Assembly: GCF_023856365.1 (NCBI RefSeq)
Contig: NC_064542.1
Location: forward strand, 6,441,363 to 6,505,362
Direction of reading: 5' to 3'
DNA from: Brienomyrus brachyistius
Lineage: Eukaryota > Chordata > Actinopteri > Osteoglossiformes > Mormyridae
Length of the DNA stretch: 64,000 nucleotides
Of the stretch, positions 1-12,626 are shown one piece after another. The notes under the pieces were generated by a model. The model had not been told where the DNA came from and searched no databases. It was given only the letters and a program-made list of their open reading frames with translations. Made by a program: the position numbers and the translations under genes. Numbering within the stretch: the first letter of the stretch is position 1; each line of letters begins with the position of its first letter.

Positions 1-3000
1 CTTATTAGGATGGACAGTAAGGTGCCACATCCTGGCCGCAAATGGTCATCGTTGGTGCTGTTAGTGTAGACAATGAGGTCTGGAGCATGCGGATGAGGAG
101 TAACTCTCATAGATTCCCCTTCCCATAGCTCTTCGTGCATTACCACCAGAAAGGTACTTCAGTGTTTGCAGTAGTTGTTATTCAAAGGCTGAAGTACAGG
201 CTAAGATTAGAAGGCTGAAAAATCCTTTCCAGACTCACTTTCAATATTATAAAATATAGAAGGAACATCTTGATGCTTATTTCTCCGAAGGCCCTCTGGC
301 AGTGCCAGGAGTGTGCCATGCTGGCAAGGGGGCAGGGGACATGACGGCCTCATGATGGGGTGGGGGCAGCTGCTGATGGGGACCCTGGGTTCTTCAAGCA
401 GCAGCAAAATCCCACAAATGAATTAAATGTTATCAAGACCAGCTGGCTGCCATTGCTGAGTATGGGGGGGGGGGTTCCTTCATGTGGGAGGTATCAAACC
501 TACATTATCATGATAAATATATCATCGTAATTATTTGTCTGATACCGAGGCCCTTTTTTTCGACTGAAACGTACTGAACTGCATCCTCACAGATCGTTAA
601 CGGGACCGAGCCACAGCGCTAGTGTCACTGGCGAGCCTTTCGCTCCAGTTGAGACACCCCCCCCCCCATATGTGTAGCACCCTGTCCCAGGGCGATGCTA
701 ACCTCAATCTGTTGCCATGACTATGGTACGTGCCCACATTGACAAGCTGACCACGCTCACGTTCCCCGGGCAACTTCACCGCGAAGCCGCTTGAAGATCA
801 CTTCTCCAGAGCCTTAATGGAATCGCTTTATAATATGTCTCACTCCCTGTTTAGATTCCATTTGTATTTCAGGCAGCAGTAGTCGTCCACTACAAGAGGT
901 AATTGAGAACCAGCACCAAACCCCACATAATATTAGTTTCCTAAGCCAGGCTGGGTTTTCGTCTTCATGGACATACTACACTGTCTCTGTCATTCGCTTA
1001 AGGCAACCCGTCACACGCGTCGTATCAAGCTGTCTTATCGAATTCAGCACAATGAAATGATTTCTTCATTGTTTGTGACAAAATAATAAAAATAATATCA
1101 AAGGAATCCTGTGCAGACATCACAGGGAAAATGGAATGATGTCAGATTACAGATTGATAAAGAGTGTCGCTATGAAGCCATGCAAAGGCTGGGAGATGCT
1201 GTTGTTGGAAAGTATTTGTTCCTTCGCTCCATATGAGGAGCTGGTTCGGAGACTGTGCCCCCACCTGAGCACGGTCCACAGCACAGCAGGGATTCTCACG
1301 CGGCAGATTTCAGCAGGACCACCTACGTAATGATACACTCTGCGCTGCATGCTGAGTTTCGCTCAATCCACTCATTCTTCTCATCCAGTTAATTCACTGG
1401 ATCTCTGTCAGCTGTGATCAGGCTCACATCGTTCTACAAATAGGTTTCCAGTGCACTTCGTTGTCGTTGATGGACCTTCCAGGCAAAGACAGTGAACACT
1501 GCCAGCTCCTTCCCTCTATTTGGTTTTGACAACAAAAATTTATCAACTTTCCAGGACAATCACAGACCTTATAAGTACCAATGAAGGCTCATGTGCTGTA
1601 ATTGTGAAATCCCAGTGGCTCCTGTGTTATACGGCCCAGCCTCTGCAGGGGAAATCTGCCTGCCCGCCCGCCTGTCGGACAAATTGTGCTTTAAAAACTG
1701 ATTTTAACAATTCATTGCCTTAATTGCCACACAGTGACAGATATAATACCACTGCTGATCATTGAAAAATAAAAAATTGCATCTGCAGTGACTCCCATGT
1801 GAGTGAAACACTGAAGGAGTCAGAGAAACACTGACGTGTACTCACACTAGGCGATCTGTACCCTTTCCAAGTCTAGTTCATTTGTCTAGTGTGACTGCTT
1901 TGTACTGTGCCTGGGTCTGCCTGAAGAGGTGGGCCTGGATACGGTTCAGATGACCTCGATCTGTGATGACTGACAGGAACACAGACATGACACAGACACA
2001 TGCACACTACATGTAAACCAGACCCAGAAGGAACAGATTGGGCATGCAGTACAGGTTGGGCAGCAACATTCAACAAGCACTACAGCAAAGGGATCACACT
2101 GTTCTATGACAAGTGTAGTGTTTTCTGGAAATTCGGGGTGAAGAGAGTATCCAGGAACAACTAGATGCAACAGGCGAAAAGTCTCCTTTTATTAATTTCC
2201 TCTTATCTGCTCAAACTTCAGTGAAATCAAGCAACAAAATGCATTTTGTTTTTACATGCTTTCAACGCAAATGTTTACTGTTTATCTCTTAGAATACAAT
2301 ATTATCAGTTTTATTAGCTATTTATTTATTAGCTAAAGATGATTATACTTCAAAAATTATTATTCCCATGACTTATTTTCCTACTACATTAAACTGCTTA
2401 GAAAAAGCAGTTGAATCTTTCTCTAGATAAAAGAATCAAATTAACAACTATGGCGTTAAACATGCCATCAAACGCAAAAACCGATTATGAATATGCTTGA
2501 TAAATATGAATTGCACAGATGTTCATAATTGTTATGGCATAATCATATTCTAGGAAAGACAAACCATGACAAGAATGCATGCCAAAAACAATTTGTCGAA
2601 CTTTATTCAATTTGTAATATAGTTTAGTGTGATAAGCCTTTATTTGTACATTTTAAGAGAAAACAAGAATCCAGTAAGAGGTAAATATTTGTCGACACCT
2701 CACCATCCTTTATGGATGTCAATAAAACCAGGCAAAGACAGCCAAAGGTGATGTCATCACAGGGGCATGATCGGGGTGACGCCAAGGGTGCAAATTTGGA
2801 CGGAGTGAAAAATCACACAAAGAGCTTAATTCCAGACGATAATCTTTCTTCTGCTGACCGGAAGAGCTGCGTCAGCTGATAAAAGCCTGTGGTTCCACTC
2901 TGCATCAGCTTAGCTGCTCTGTGCAGAGAGATAGCGTGAGCTACGATGGATCTCATTTTTCTCCCTCTTCAGAGACGACGGTGGACGGTTTGTAATTGCT

Positions 3001-5179
3001 TTCGACGGCGATAAACCGTTAACTTGGGTCCAGAGAGCCTAATTGCCTCTGATTACACAAGGGCTGAGGGTTTGGCGAGATAAGACAGACATCATTCGCT
3101 GCATTTCCCCTAGTTTGGGTTGGATATATTAACTGGAAGTAAAGGAAGAGTGCATTTAAAAAAAATGTACCAAAAGGGGCAAAAAATATTGTGTTACGTA
3201 CCTTGCATTGTCTTTGAGATAGCGGAAGTGAGAGAGCAGGAGCGAGACTAAATGCCCACAGAAAACACGTCGAAATAGACAGAAATTATACATAGTCCCC
3301 AGTTTGAAAACCAAGACAAGAGATTAATGATGAAACTGGAAATTAACGGTTAGGAAGCACTAGTTGTGTGGGTAGCGGTCAAACAGCCGATCGCTCGACA
3401 AGGCCAGGGAGAAACGGAAAGGAGGACATTTTCTACTTAGTGCCTCTCTCAGCAGCTGAGAATAATCAGTGCTGCTCGTAGCACTCGCAGTGACATCATC
3501 TCTGACAGGATATTCATAACAGCCTCATCTTGGAACAGTGCATCTCAGATCCTAGAGATTTTCCCTTTTATGAGGGTGTATATATAAATAACCCTAAAAA
3601 GCAAGTGCATTGTAGTTTTACTCTGGATGTTTATAAAACGGAATGTAATGAATGGATGGAAGGTTGCCATAGAAACATGCATCAGAGCTCTGGAGCTTCT
3701 TGGCAGGGTGTTGACTGGGCGCTGTGGAGGTGACTAAACGTCCTTGTGGGAAGCTAAGCAGCAGTGCTGACCGTCAACACCAAGCGCCAAACGATTACAC
3801 AAGACATTTGCGGCATTTGAACACGGTGCAGGGGACACGGGAACAGCAGGTTGAGAGTGTTACTCCAGATTGCATGGATACTTTCCAGGCTCCCGCCCAT
3901 GCCTGCCACCTCCAGTCACGTTTGCCGATTAATCTTGCACGGAGACACCTGTTCCTGCCATGCAGTCTGCAGCCCGGTGCAAATCACGCAAGCAGCACCG
4001 CTGAGATGTACCTCACCACTGAAATGTCGACTTTCAAAAGTTTGAGGCTGTAGACTCATTTTATTTCTGAGCTTTAGTGAAGATGTGGACGAACAGGACT
4101 AGACTTGTAACAATGTAAACAAATCGAAGAACAAACAGACCAAAGCAGGTAAGGTAAAGGGATTCACATCCAATAGGTCAATTTTAATGTAATCTACCTG
4201 TGCAGGAAACACTGTACTGTAAAAATTTATCATGCTGTATGTGTGCCTGAAGATTGCATGTACATCCTTCTTGAGAATGTCTCAGCTTGGGACAGTAAAC
4301 AGTGCCAAGTAGCATGAACTTCAGACTGTGGAGACTGTCCTCAGTGTTATGAAAGGGCTTTCATAACCTTCTTATCAGAAGGTGATAACTGTGTGAGGAT
4401 CACTGTGCTTTTCACTGGAATTTTCCTCCTGATACTGAAGCACACTGCCTGTTTGGTTTATATTTTCCCTTTTAATAAAGCTGACAGTAATGGAAATCAC
4501 TGCAGCCCTTCGAAAGAAAGAAATTATTAGTCACGATTCAGAAGGTTAAATTTACTGACACAGCAGGTGTCGAAAGACCACGCCTCGACGCCTGAGATTT
4601 CGTGCAGACAACTGATATTAAACAGAACCCACCCCACACCCTACATGCATTTAAAGCACAGCTGATATTCACACAAGGTCCAACCACAAGACAATCACCT
4701 CAGATTGCTGTGAGATATTACTAAAAAACACTTCAATAAAAGTGTGACTGAGTTATTTGCAACGGCTGAGTGCCGGCTGCATCTGGACGAGGTAACGGGC
4801 ATGTGCGTGTTCAGGGGGGCCGTGGTAATGAAATGGCCACATGCCTGCACTTGAAAGTAATAACTTCAAATGTTAGCATCTTTCATGGGCCAGTTGGAGG
4901 TTAGATCAAAAGATTAAACAGATAAAATAAACAGAGTGAGTTTGGGGATACTGCAGCCCATGCCAAAGGGATACTCGAGGAAACAAGGACATCGTTATTT
5001 TGCGGACAGCAGTCATGTAGTCGGCTACAAGGGCACCTTTCATCCTGACGGCTTGTACGTTTGCTTGGTGCCCTTGGCCTTCCCACAGAAGATGTAAGAC
5101 TGGTATAGCACGTCATAATCACAATGTCGCTTAATTACTGCTTTTACTATGAAGAATTACGCATTTAGCCCTCATTATA
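1..5179. other. non-coding sequence, no gene seen
   Basis: The open frames are short, overlap on both strands and show no recognisable domain. There are short homopolymers (G-run near 466-474, C-run near 655-667). The stretch at about 2690-3070 has mixed composition and several TAAT/TGATTA-like and bZIP-like (TGATGTCATCA) motifs, and could be a regulatory element. Confidence 0.6.
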
Positions 5180-5720
5180 CACCAATGAGCCAAAACACCC
5201 CTACACGTCATGAATAACTTGACTATCTTGTAAAAATGGCACGTGTGAAGTCTGGGATAGAATATATGGTGAGCTAACATTCGGCACCCATAACCCCTGT
5301 GCTGAATGCGGAAGAAAGGGGCAGGGCTAACGATCTAAGTAACCCTGACAAGGGCCAATTCATTATGGTCTGACGGCTGGGAAAGGACAAGGCTTGTTGG
5401 TCAGAGGGAAACGGACAGGACGATGGGCGGCTAAGACTCGCTGATGCGGGATTCCAGCGAAGGTTATCCCATGTGGAACAAAGCAAAAGAACTGGCACAA
5501 ATGGCAGATGATTTTGATGAAGATCACGGGAGTAATGCATCCTGACACACCGTGCTATCAGCCCTGCTCCAAGGTTGAGTTCTGACGCTTCTGTGCCCAT
5601 CTAACGCGCTTCCGACAGTGGATAGGGGTCAGCATGGACACTCTGACTGGTTCCTGGTTATGCCCTGTGTGTTATCTGCCATTTGTGACCATCTGCCGGT
5701 TGATACCTCATGGAATACCC
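5180..5720. mobile_element. degraded Tc1/mariner-like transposon remnant with an internal inversion
   Basis: On the + strand, 5325-5470 reads as broken Tc1 transposase N-terminal sequence: NDLSNPDKGQFIMV-stop-RLG, then after a gap QDDGRLRLADAGFQRRLS. This resembles the family's KDLSDFDKGQIVMARRLG and HGRPRLIDARGERRL. On the - strand, about 5650-5610 reads VRVSMLTPIHCRKR, matching a more C-terminal part of the same transposase type, and the similarity continues leftward to about 5480. So two parts of one transposase face each other. No intact frame remains and terminal repeats are not clear. The family match is from memory of common fish elements. Confidence 0.6.
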
Positions 5721-6342
5721 TCCCTTCACATTCTGCATTGACGATTCTTGGCCACCCAACAGTCTGTCGGCAGATTGTGCAATCTTACTTTTGCTTTTAA
5801 TATTTATTTATAATATTTATTTTTACAATGTGCAAACAAGTGTCTCAAGTATTGTTATACACACACGTTGGCAAACACGCTACCTTTAGTTTGGTTTACA
5901 AATATGTTTCTATGTTAATAATATGTGTTAATAATAAACAATTAAAAAACGAATTTTCCCTGCTGTACCGAAATTGCAACCAATTGTGAACCAAAAACCA
6001 AGGTTTGTACAGAGCACCCCAAGCATTTATATAATTAACTTACCTCGCCCTGGTGACACGATGCTTGTAAACTGCCCAGCAACGTACACTCATCCCATGC
6101 TGGGCGTCCTCAGGGTCACCGTGACCCCGTTCTGAATAAATGGAAGATGGATGTATTAAAATGGCTTAATGGAGAAATTTGGATGCTAATTTAAGGACTA
6201 CGGAGCAGGAATTGTCCAAGATTCCTCAGGTTACGTGTTCATATCACAAATCATAGTACCGCCAGCACTGCTGATGCCGCTCATTAATGCAGGCCGCTGC
6301 TTGCTGAGGGGATCATCCTAAATGCGCTACGTCTTATGCCAG

Positions 6343-6356
6343 CCCCTAGGGGGCGC
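6343..6356 (+). promoter_or_regulatory. CTCF-like motif
   Basis: CCCCTAGGGGGCGC closely matches the CCASYAGRKGGCRS core. Matches of this length occur by chance, so binding is not shown. Confidence 0.4.
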
Positions 6357-6946
6357 TCCCTCGCCGGCCTTAGTGGAACGTATATAATATTCATAAATAC
6401 TTACAAAAACTCAAAGTTTAAACCAGCTAATTTCTTTCTGTTAAACAGAAAATTACTGTATAGATACCGTCGTAGCTGTCGTGTCAGCCGAATTCTTTAG
6501 ACGAAATCAAAGGAATCGAAGTCGTTTTAGCAAAGCGACATTATCTGTGCCGCAATCACCATGAATACCACGTGATACCACCCGCCGTCCACGATTGGCT
6601 GACATAAATATGGCGCTGCACGGTTGGTCAGCAGCACTAATTATGCAGTTACCGGCGTGCTTTGCAATACACCGCACTTCAAATAGTGCAAATTAATATG
6701 TGCATTTGGGTATTTGTGTTAACCGTATAATGCGTATGTTTTATTATCCTGTAACCCTCAGTGTCGTGTAAATTGCTGGCTTCTCTGTCTGTGCTGCCGC
6801 TAGTATTAAACCAAAAAGGCTGTTAATAAAGAGAGCAACTTCCATTTTAAATGAGCTGTCATATCCTTTATTAAAATGACTCACACACTTGCCACAACAC
6901 GTTTATTTGCGCTCTGTATGTGACTCTGTTGCATCGAAAACTTTCT

Positions 6947-6959
6947 GCGCCCTCTAGTG
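6947..6959 (-). promoter_or_regulatory. CTCF-like motif
   Basis: The + strand reads GCGCCCTCTAGTG, the reverse of CACTAGAGGGCGC, a good match to the CTCF core. Confidence 0.4.
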
Positions 6960-7397
6960 TTGTGGCGTGACAGAATGAACAGGGATTGTTTTATACATGA
7001 GACAGATTGTTTTCGCCCACGTTCTATTCTATTTTGTTTGAAGTGTACAGCCACCTTAAATGTGTGAATATGGGACAGAAAGCCCCACCCCTACCTGCCA
7101 CTCACAGATTCACCCCCTCCTGCCATAACTGAGGACATCCCAGAGAAAACATGAAGGTTACATTTTATGTTTTACAACATAAATACCCTTAACTGGTATG
7201 ACCTGTTCTCCACAGACCATAATATGTTAAGCGCTACTGCCGATATTACCGTGGATCGACAAATTACACTGATTAATCAGAGCAAAGTCATGTCGCCATC
7301 TGCATAAATGCAAATCACAAATTGTGTAGAGAATAATTCTTAGAAATCTCAGCTACAAGCACAAGAAAAAAAATTACATCACGTTGTTGGCTAATGT

Positions 7398-7412
7398 GCC
7401 GCCACCTGCTGG
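7398..7412 (-). promoter_or_regulatory. CTCF-like motif
   Basis: The + strand reads GCCGCCACCTGCTGG, the reverse of CCAGCAGGTGGCGGC, a strong match to the CTCF core. It has the same orientation as the motif at 6947. Confidence 0.4.
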
Positions 7413-10400
7413 TCATCTAGGGACAGCAGATGTTGAGGTCTACAATTGGCAAAAGAAACAGACAACAGAAAATTTAATTAAAGAAAGTTTTCCTAATTTT
7501 TTTAGACATTTATTAAGACTTTTGACACTAAAACGACAGGCACTTGCAGCTCTAAATTCTTGCTTAAAACATTCAGCGCCATAGAGATCATAGGAATGCA
7601 TGGGTATGATGGAGAGCTCGGTGCATGGGCTTCACTGTCTGCCCTTTTCTATCCAAGCTGTAGCATTCAGAGTGAAAGCGGTAGAAAAGGTGCCTGTCTT
7701 GGGCAGCATCTTCACAGGGGGCGTCATCTTAGCATCTGCTGGATCTCTCCCCCCCCCCGGCATGCAGAGGATTCTCTGGGGCTCCACACGGCCTTCAACT
7801 GCCACTGTTCACGGCACACGTGATGATGAGTGCTGGACTTTGGGTGAACTTCTTCATTAAACCGGGCTAACAGCATATGCTCTACCCTACATGGTAAAAT
7901 GATCTTCCCACGTTTCACGTTCGGCCTCTCGCTCCACCCTTCACGTCCACTTGCAGTTATTAATCAAACACCTAATCCATCCCTCTGTTTGTGTCTTATG
8001 CTCCTCAACAATAGCAAAATTAACCTCCATTGTCCCTTATAATGAGCCAGTTTGGTAATTAGCATAGTTCTGTCATAGGTTCAGCAATGTGGGTGGAGCG
8101 GTGTTTTTGAGAGAATCACTTTCCGCATCCTGGCTGCAGCGTAACAGTGCAGGAATGTTACTTTTTTGTAGGTCGAGGGTTGAGCGGTGTTTGTGTTTAA
8201 GGGTGCGGCGTGCCGAGGCGTGCCGAAAGGGAGCAGGTGACCCAGCTGAAACAGGAAAATGCCACTGAAGGGGTGGAAGCCGAGAGAATGGACTGGTGTC
8301 AGCCTTTAGCCACCGGGGCTGCTAATTACTGTTAATTATTGGGGCTTCAATACAAATTGCAAGTCGGCTAGGGGTGAGGAGCGATGATGTCATAACCCCT
8401 CCGGCTTTATGTGAGTCTGTGTTACGAAACCGCTGCAAAACTCCATTTAAAGTCCTTAAACGTTGCCAATACTTTTAGCTGATTAGAGAGTGCAAGAAAA
8501 TAGATATTACACAATCACAGAGACTCCCCTTTACAAATATAAATATTTTCAAAAGTGAAGCACCCCCCCCCATTTTGTCAAGCCAGGTGGAGCGGGCAGT
8601 ATAGAAGTTCCACTTTCCCAAGGGGAGCTGCTACTGATTGTCAGCATGCAGTTTAGATAAGGAGGAGGGAGAACGATCTCTGATTAAAAGTAAATGAGTG
8701 TCTTGCATGGCTGGATGCCCACCTCCAACGCAGTTACTGTGAAAAGTTGATCTGATGAGCTTTGAGAGAGAGCTGGTCTCTTCCTGGGGGTATAGGGGCT
8801 TAGGACCCACACCATAGTGGAGGTAGGGCGCTTGGAGCAGGCCGCCCATCCAGCATCTACGCGTAAGCGGGCCAGCAAGCCCCCTGATGGCTGCTGTCAG
8901 CTTGCAAGCTGTGAGCTCTGCTAAGAGACTCATGGTCTTTGTTTGCAATGCTCAGAACTGGCTAGCCTGCAGGGCTCATGCCTTTCCTGCTGAGTACAAG
9001 GCACCAGGGAGGACCTCTCGGGTATCGAAACCGGTAAAAAAGAGGTGGGGGTGGGGGGGGCAGCAAAAAGCCGCAGGTGTCAAGGAAAGGCATTTCTGCA
9101 TGACGGGGAGTAATAAGTCGGAGCAGAAAGGAACTTCATTAAGTACCACGCCAAAAAGACAGCAGAGACTAGAGATGAGGTTAATCAGGCCCAGCAACAT
9201 CTGCGACGACTACATTTCTGACGCTGTTTTAAAGCCAAGTAATAAATTAAGTCTTAATTTAAATTAAAATACACAGTGCAGCAAAAATGCACCAGAATTG
9301 GCAATGCTGTGTTGGTACAGCTTGTGAATCAGTAGGATTTTTATATTCCACCATAAAATAAATTTGCTGGCGTTGTTTTGAGGTCAAAATAAGAGAAGCT
9401 GCTATATATGTTAAGCATGGAAGGTAGCAGAGTGTGTATATTTAAAGATGAGTGAGAGGTTTTACTTGAGTGGATGGGATTGATATTGGAAGCTGTTCAT
9501 GCATTTGGCGCGACAGTGGGGATGGGCGGCCCGCGAGCCTCAGAGGAGAGAAGGTGTCAGGAATACGAGGATGAAACCTTTCCCAGATGGTGATGCCACC
9601 TGTGTCAAGACGGCTGATGTCTCCGAGGTCCTCGGAATGAAGAGAGTCACACGCCTCAGCGCTGGACATGAAAGTGGGGAGGGGAAAACACAGCATAGGG
9701 CACAAGTGCCCATCAATCACGGTCCTGCGACCACCTACGTCAGTTTTATACCAAGTCTGCGACTTCTGCATGTCAGTAAACAGATGAACTGCATCTGATG
9801 GCTAATTAAAATCTGCTTTCTGGGGCAGTATTTTCCCAGAAAAGGTCCGACGAACAACTATTGGGTATATTTTTTTTTGCTTGCTTCACAACAATCTGTT
9901 ACTCTTCGAAGTACAAGAGTCACCAGAGAGCGAAAGAATCTGATTTAATTAAAACACTGCAGAGGAGCATTTATTAAGGAGCCTGTAATCGATACCGAGG
10001 CTGATTAAGTCAATATCAGACTATAGCGATTATTAACACGAGCCGTCTAAGGGGGGGGGCGCTGCACCCATCACAAACAGCCATCTGACTCCTTCACTCC
10101 CAGGAATCGCTCAGTAAGTGAAGAACTTTCCAAAAAGGTCATCGCTGCCACGGCAACCCTGGCAGTGCTGAGCTGCCGGTGGTGAGCCAGCAGGTCCAGT
10201 GGAAATAACTGGAATTGCGGGCCGGCTGGGCAGTTGCTGACAGCAGGATTTACATGATGTGTATAGATGAGTGTCTAATGGATGAGGGATCATATTTCAG
10301 CTCAGGAAGTGACATTACATCACTGAGGGGCCAGTGCCCTTCTCAGGGCAGCTGCTTTAAGGACACGTGCGCAACTCTTAATGAGAGCCATTCTTTAGCT

Positions 10401-10604
10401 TTTATCCCAAGCATTCACTTACCATTTTAAAAGTGCTTTTGGGTCTTCTGAAGGTTATATTGCCTTTTTCACTATTGGGACAGCTCTCTAGACCACCATT
10501 AGGCTACTGGAAGAGGGTTCACTAAACCAAAAGGCTTCCTTTGCTGTTCATGTTGACTGCGTTTTGACATTGAATTTCGACATTTGCTTTGCAGGCCAGC
10601 GGTT

Positions 10605-10730
10605 CGGGTGGCGAGTGGCTCAGTGCATTAGGCCTCTATGCTGGAAACCAGAAGGTTGCTAGTTTGAATCCCAACCATGACGGAATAGTTAAGCCTTTTG
10701 CGCAAAGCCCTTAACCCCCCTGAGATACAA
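10605..10730 (+). repeat. tRNA-derived SINE piece
   Basis: A box-A-like GAGTGGCTCAGTGCATTAGG at 10613-10632 is followed, about 30 bases on, by a box-B-like GGTTGCTAGTTTGAATCCC, then by CAAAGCCCTTAACCCCCCTGAG, a typical fish SINE body phrase. It is a SINE head rather than a tRNA gene, because no acceptor stem can be closed. Confidence 0.65.
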
Positions 10731-11285
10731 ATATGTGACAGGGATGCTGACTCTACACTCAGATGCCAAGCTCCACTCTCACCTCCATATCCGTACAAGC
10801 ACGTCTCGAAGGAGAGCGAGGTGGTATGTGCTGAAAGAAGAATTCCAATGTACCTGTGCATACGGCAAGCAAAGGGTCATTTCTTTCTACCTAGTAGAGC
10901 ATTAGCAATTAAACTGCTCTGTCTAACATAAAATGAGAGTAGAACATTAAAATGCATACAGATTATTCATTTTTGATCTTAAAGAATAGTAGTAATTCAA
11001 AATCTACAGGACGAATACATTTCATCTTCAGAGAACACATTTCCCTAATCTATTGGGATACATTTTCCAAACCAGCATGGCCTCCAGCAGAGATCCTTGC
11101 CAGCCAGCTCACGGTCTGCTCTCGCCGTTCTGCCTCATGTTCCTTGGTTCATTTTCATCGGTGTCTTTAAAGGTAGCGGCATACATCAAATGACATCCGG
11201 ACAAAATGAAATGGAACACGATGAGACCGATTTCTCACATATTCAAAACGATGCTGCCTCCTCATTCGGTCTATATCACGCCACG

Positions 11286-11299
11286 ACACTAGAGGGCGC
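11286..11299 (+). promoter_or_regulatory. CTCF-like motif
   Basis: ACACTAGAGGGCGC matches the CTCF core. It points in the + direction, toward msx2. Confidence 0.4.
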
Positions 11300-12580
11300 T
11301 GAATATAGCATATCCACATAAACAGCGCAAAAAAACGTGTTGCGGTGAGTTTCTAAATACTTTATTAAAGATGATCGCTCTTTAAAAACGGAATAGCCAC
11401 TATTGATCTAATACTTGGAGCGGCACAGACAAGGAAACAAACAATTTAAAGGACAGTCATGTACACACACATTCCACGGTTTCTATAGATACTCCGATCA
11501 GGATTTTTGGGGCTAATAATCCTCCGATACCGATTTCTGGAAAAATGAGCCAGAATTTCGCACTCAGTGACAGGACTGTGTTTTTCCAAGAAACAAACGT
11601 AGATTTTTTTTTTAGAGAAATATAAGCATATTTGCATGGAAAGAGTCTGTTCCTCTTCTCATCCAAATCATGTGCCTACTTTCCACAGCCATACACGAGT
11701 GCAAAGATAATCCCTGGTGCATATTTTTCGTACTCTCCTCCGTGAAGATGCAAATGTCTAACGAGGTTCGTGGTGCTGAATGCTTTAGCAGACGATCCTC
11801 CGCAAGCGACTCCATTTGCACATATGTCACACATTGCAAAATTTTCACCTTAAAAAATATTTGGTAAAACTAGCAGAGAGGAAACTGCCACTGGCACGTT
11901 TGAAACTTCATGCCCATGTTTTAGGTTATCAATCCATATATTGTAGGTCATCCATAAAATTGGTATTTCAGATCGTTCAAATTAAAGATTGCCGATCAAG
12001 TAATTAAGAATAGAAATCGGAAGACATAAATTGGCTCCCGATCAGTCAGAATATTTCTAGTTATAACATTTACTATTAACAGGAATACACGATTACGCAT
12101 ATTAATCTACACTATTTAAAAATTCGCATGGTGTAACTATTAACTTTGTACTCTGTACATGACAATAAAAACTTTGAATCCTTGGAATAAATGTATTTGT
12201 TCTTTTCCCTGGCAGTTATCCTGGCTCCACCAAACGCACCCATTGCTGAAATGACGTCGACGTCTGACGAATACAGCCACCTTAAGGCTACTGGTGCTGT
12301 ATCTCGGTGCATCCAGGGACCGTGTACCGGGGGTGATATGTCAGGAGGGCGGGCAGGCAGCCCGAACAGCATACGGCTCCCACACGGCTGCTCAGCGTCA
12401 TGGAGCCAGTGCTTAACCCCAGCCTTCAATCAGCGTCCCAACAGGTAGGCAACCAGTCACATGCAGCAAAACCATTCAGTCCCTACTCACTGTTGCTATA
12501 GAAACAGTTCAGCTATTCTCTCATGGAAAAGAAATCCCACAATCGGAACAAAATAATGGTACTTTTATATATTGATGCAT

Positions 12581-12626
12581 CTATCTGTCTGTCTGTCTGT
12601 CTGTCTGTCTGTTCGTCCGTCCGTCT
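12581..12626. repeat. CTGT microsatellite grading into CCGT
   Basis: About seven CTGT units are followed by TCGTCCGTCCGTC, showing a one-base variant of the same tetranucleotide at the 3' side. Confidence 0.9.

Larger units (their letters stand above)
5721..10604. other. non-coding sequence with CTCF-like motifs and a short repeat scrap
   Basis: No supported gene. 6090-6157 resembles the tail of a common fish interspersed repeat (CAGGGTCACCGTGACCC then a GGAT-like end). CTCF-like cores lie at 6343-6356 (+), 6947-6959 (-) and 7398-7412 (-). A C-run occurs near 8562-8570 and G-runs near 9045-9060 and 10051-10059. Confidence 0.6.
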
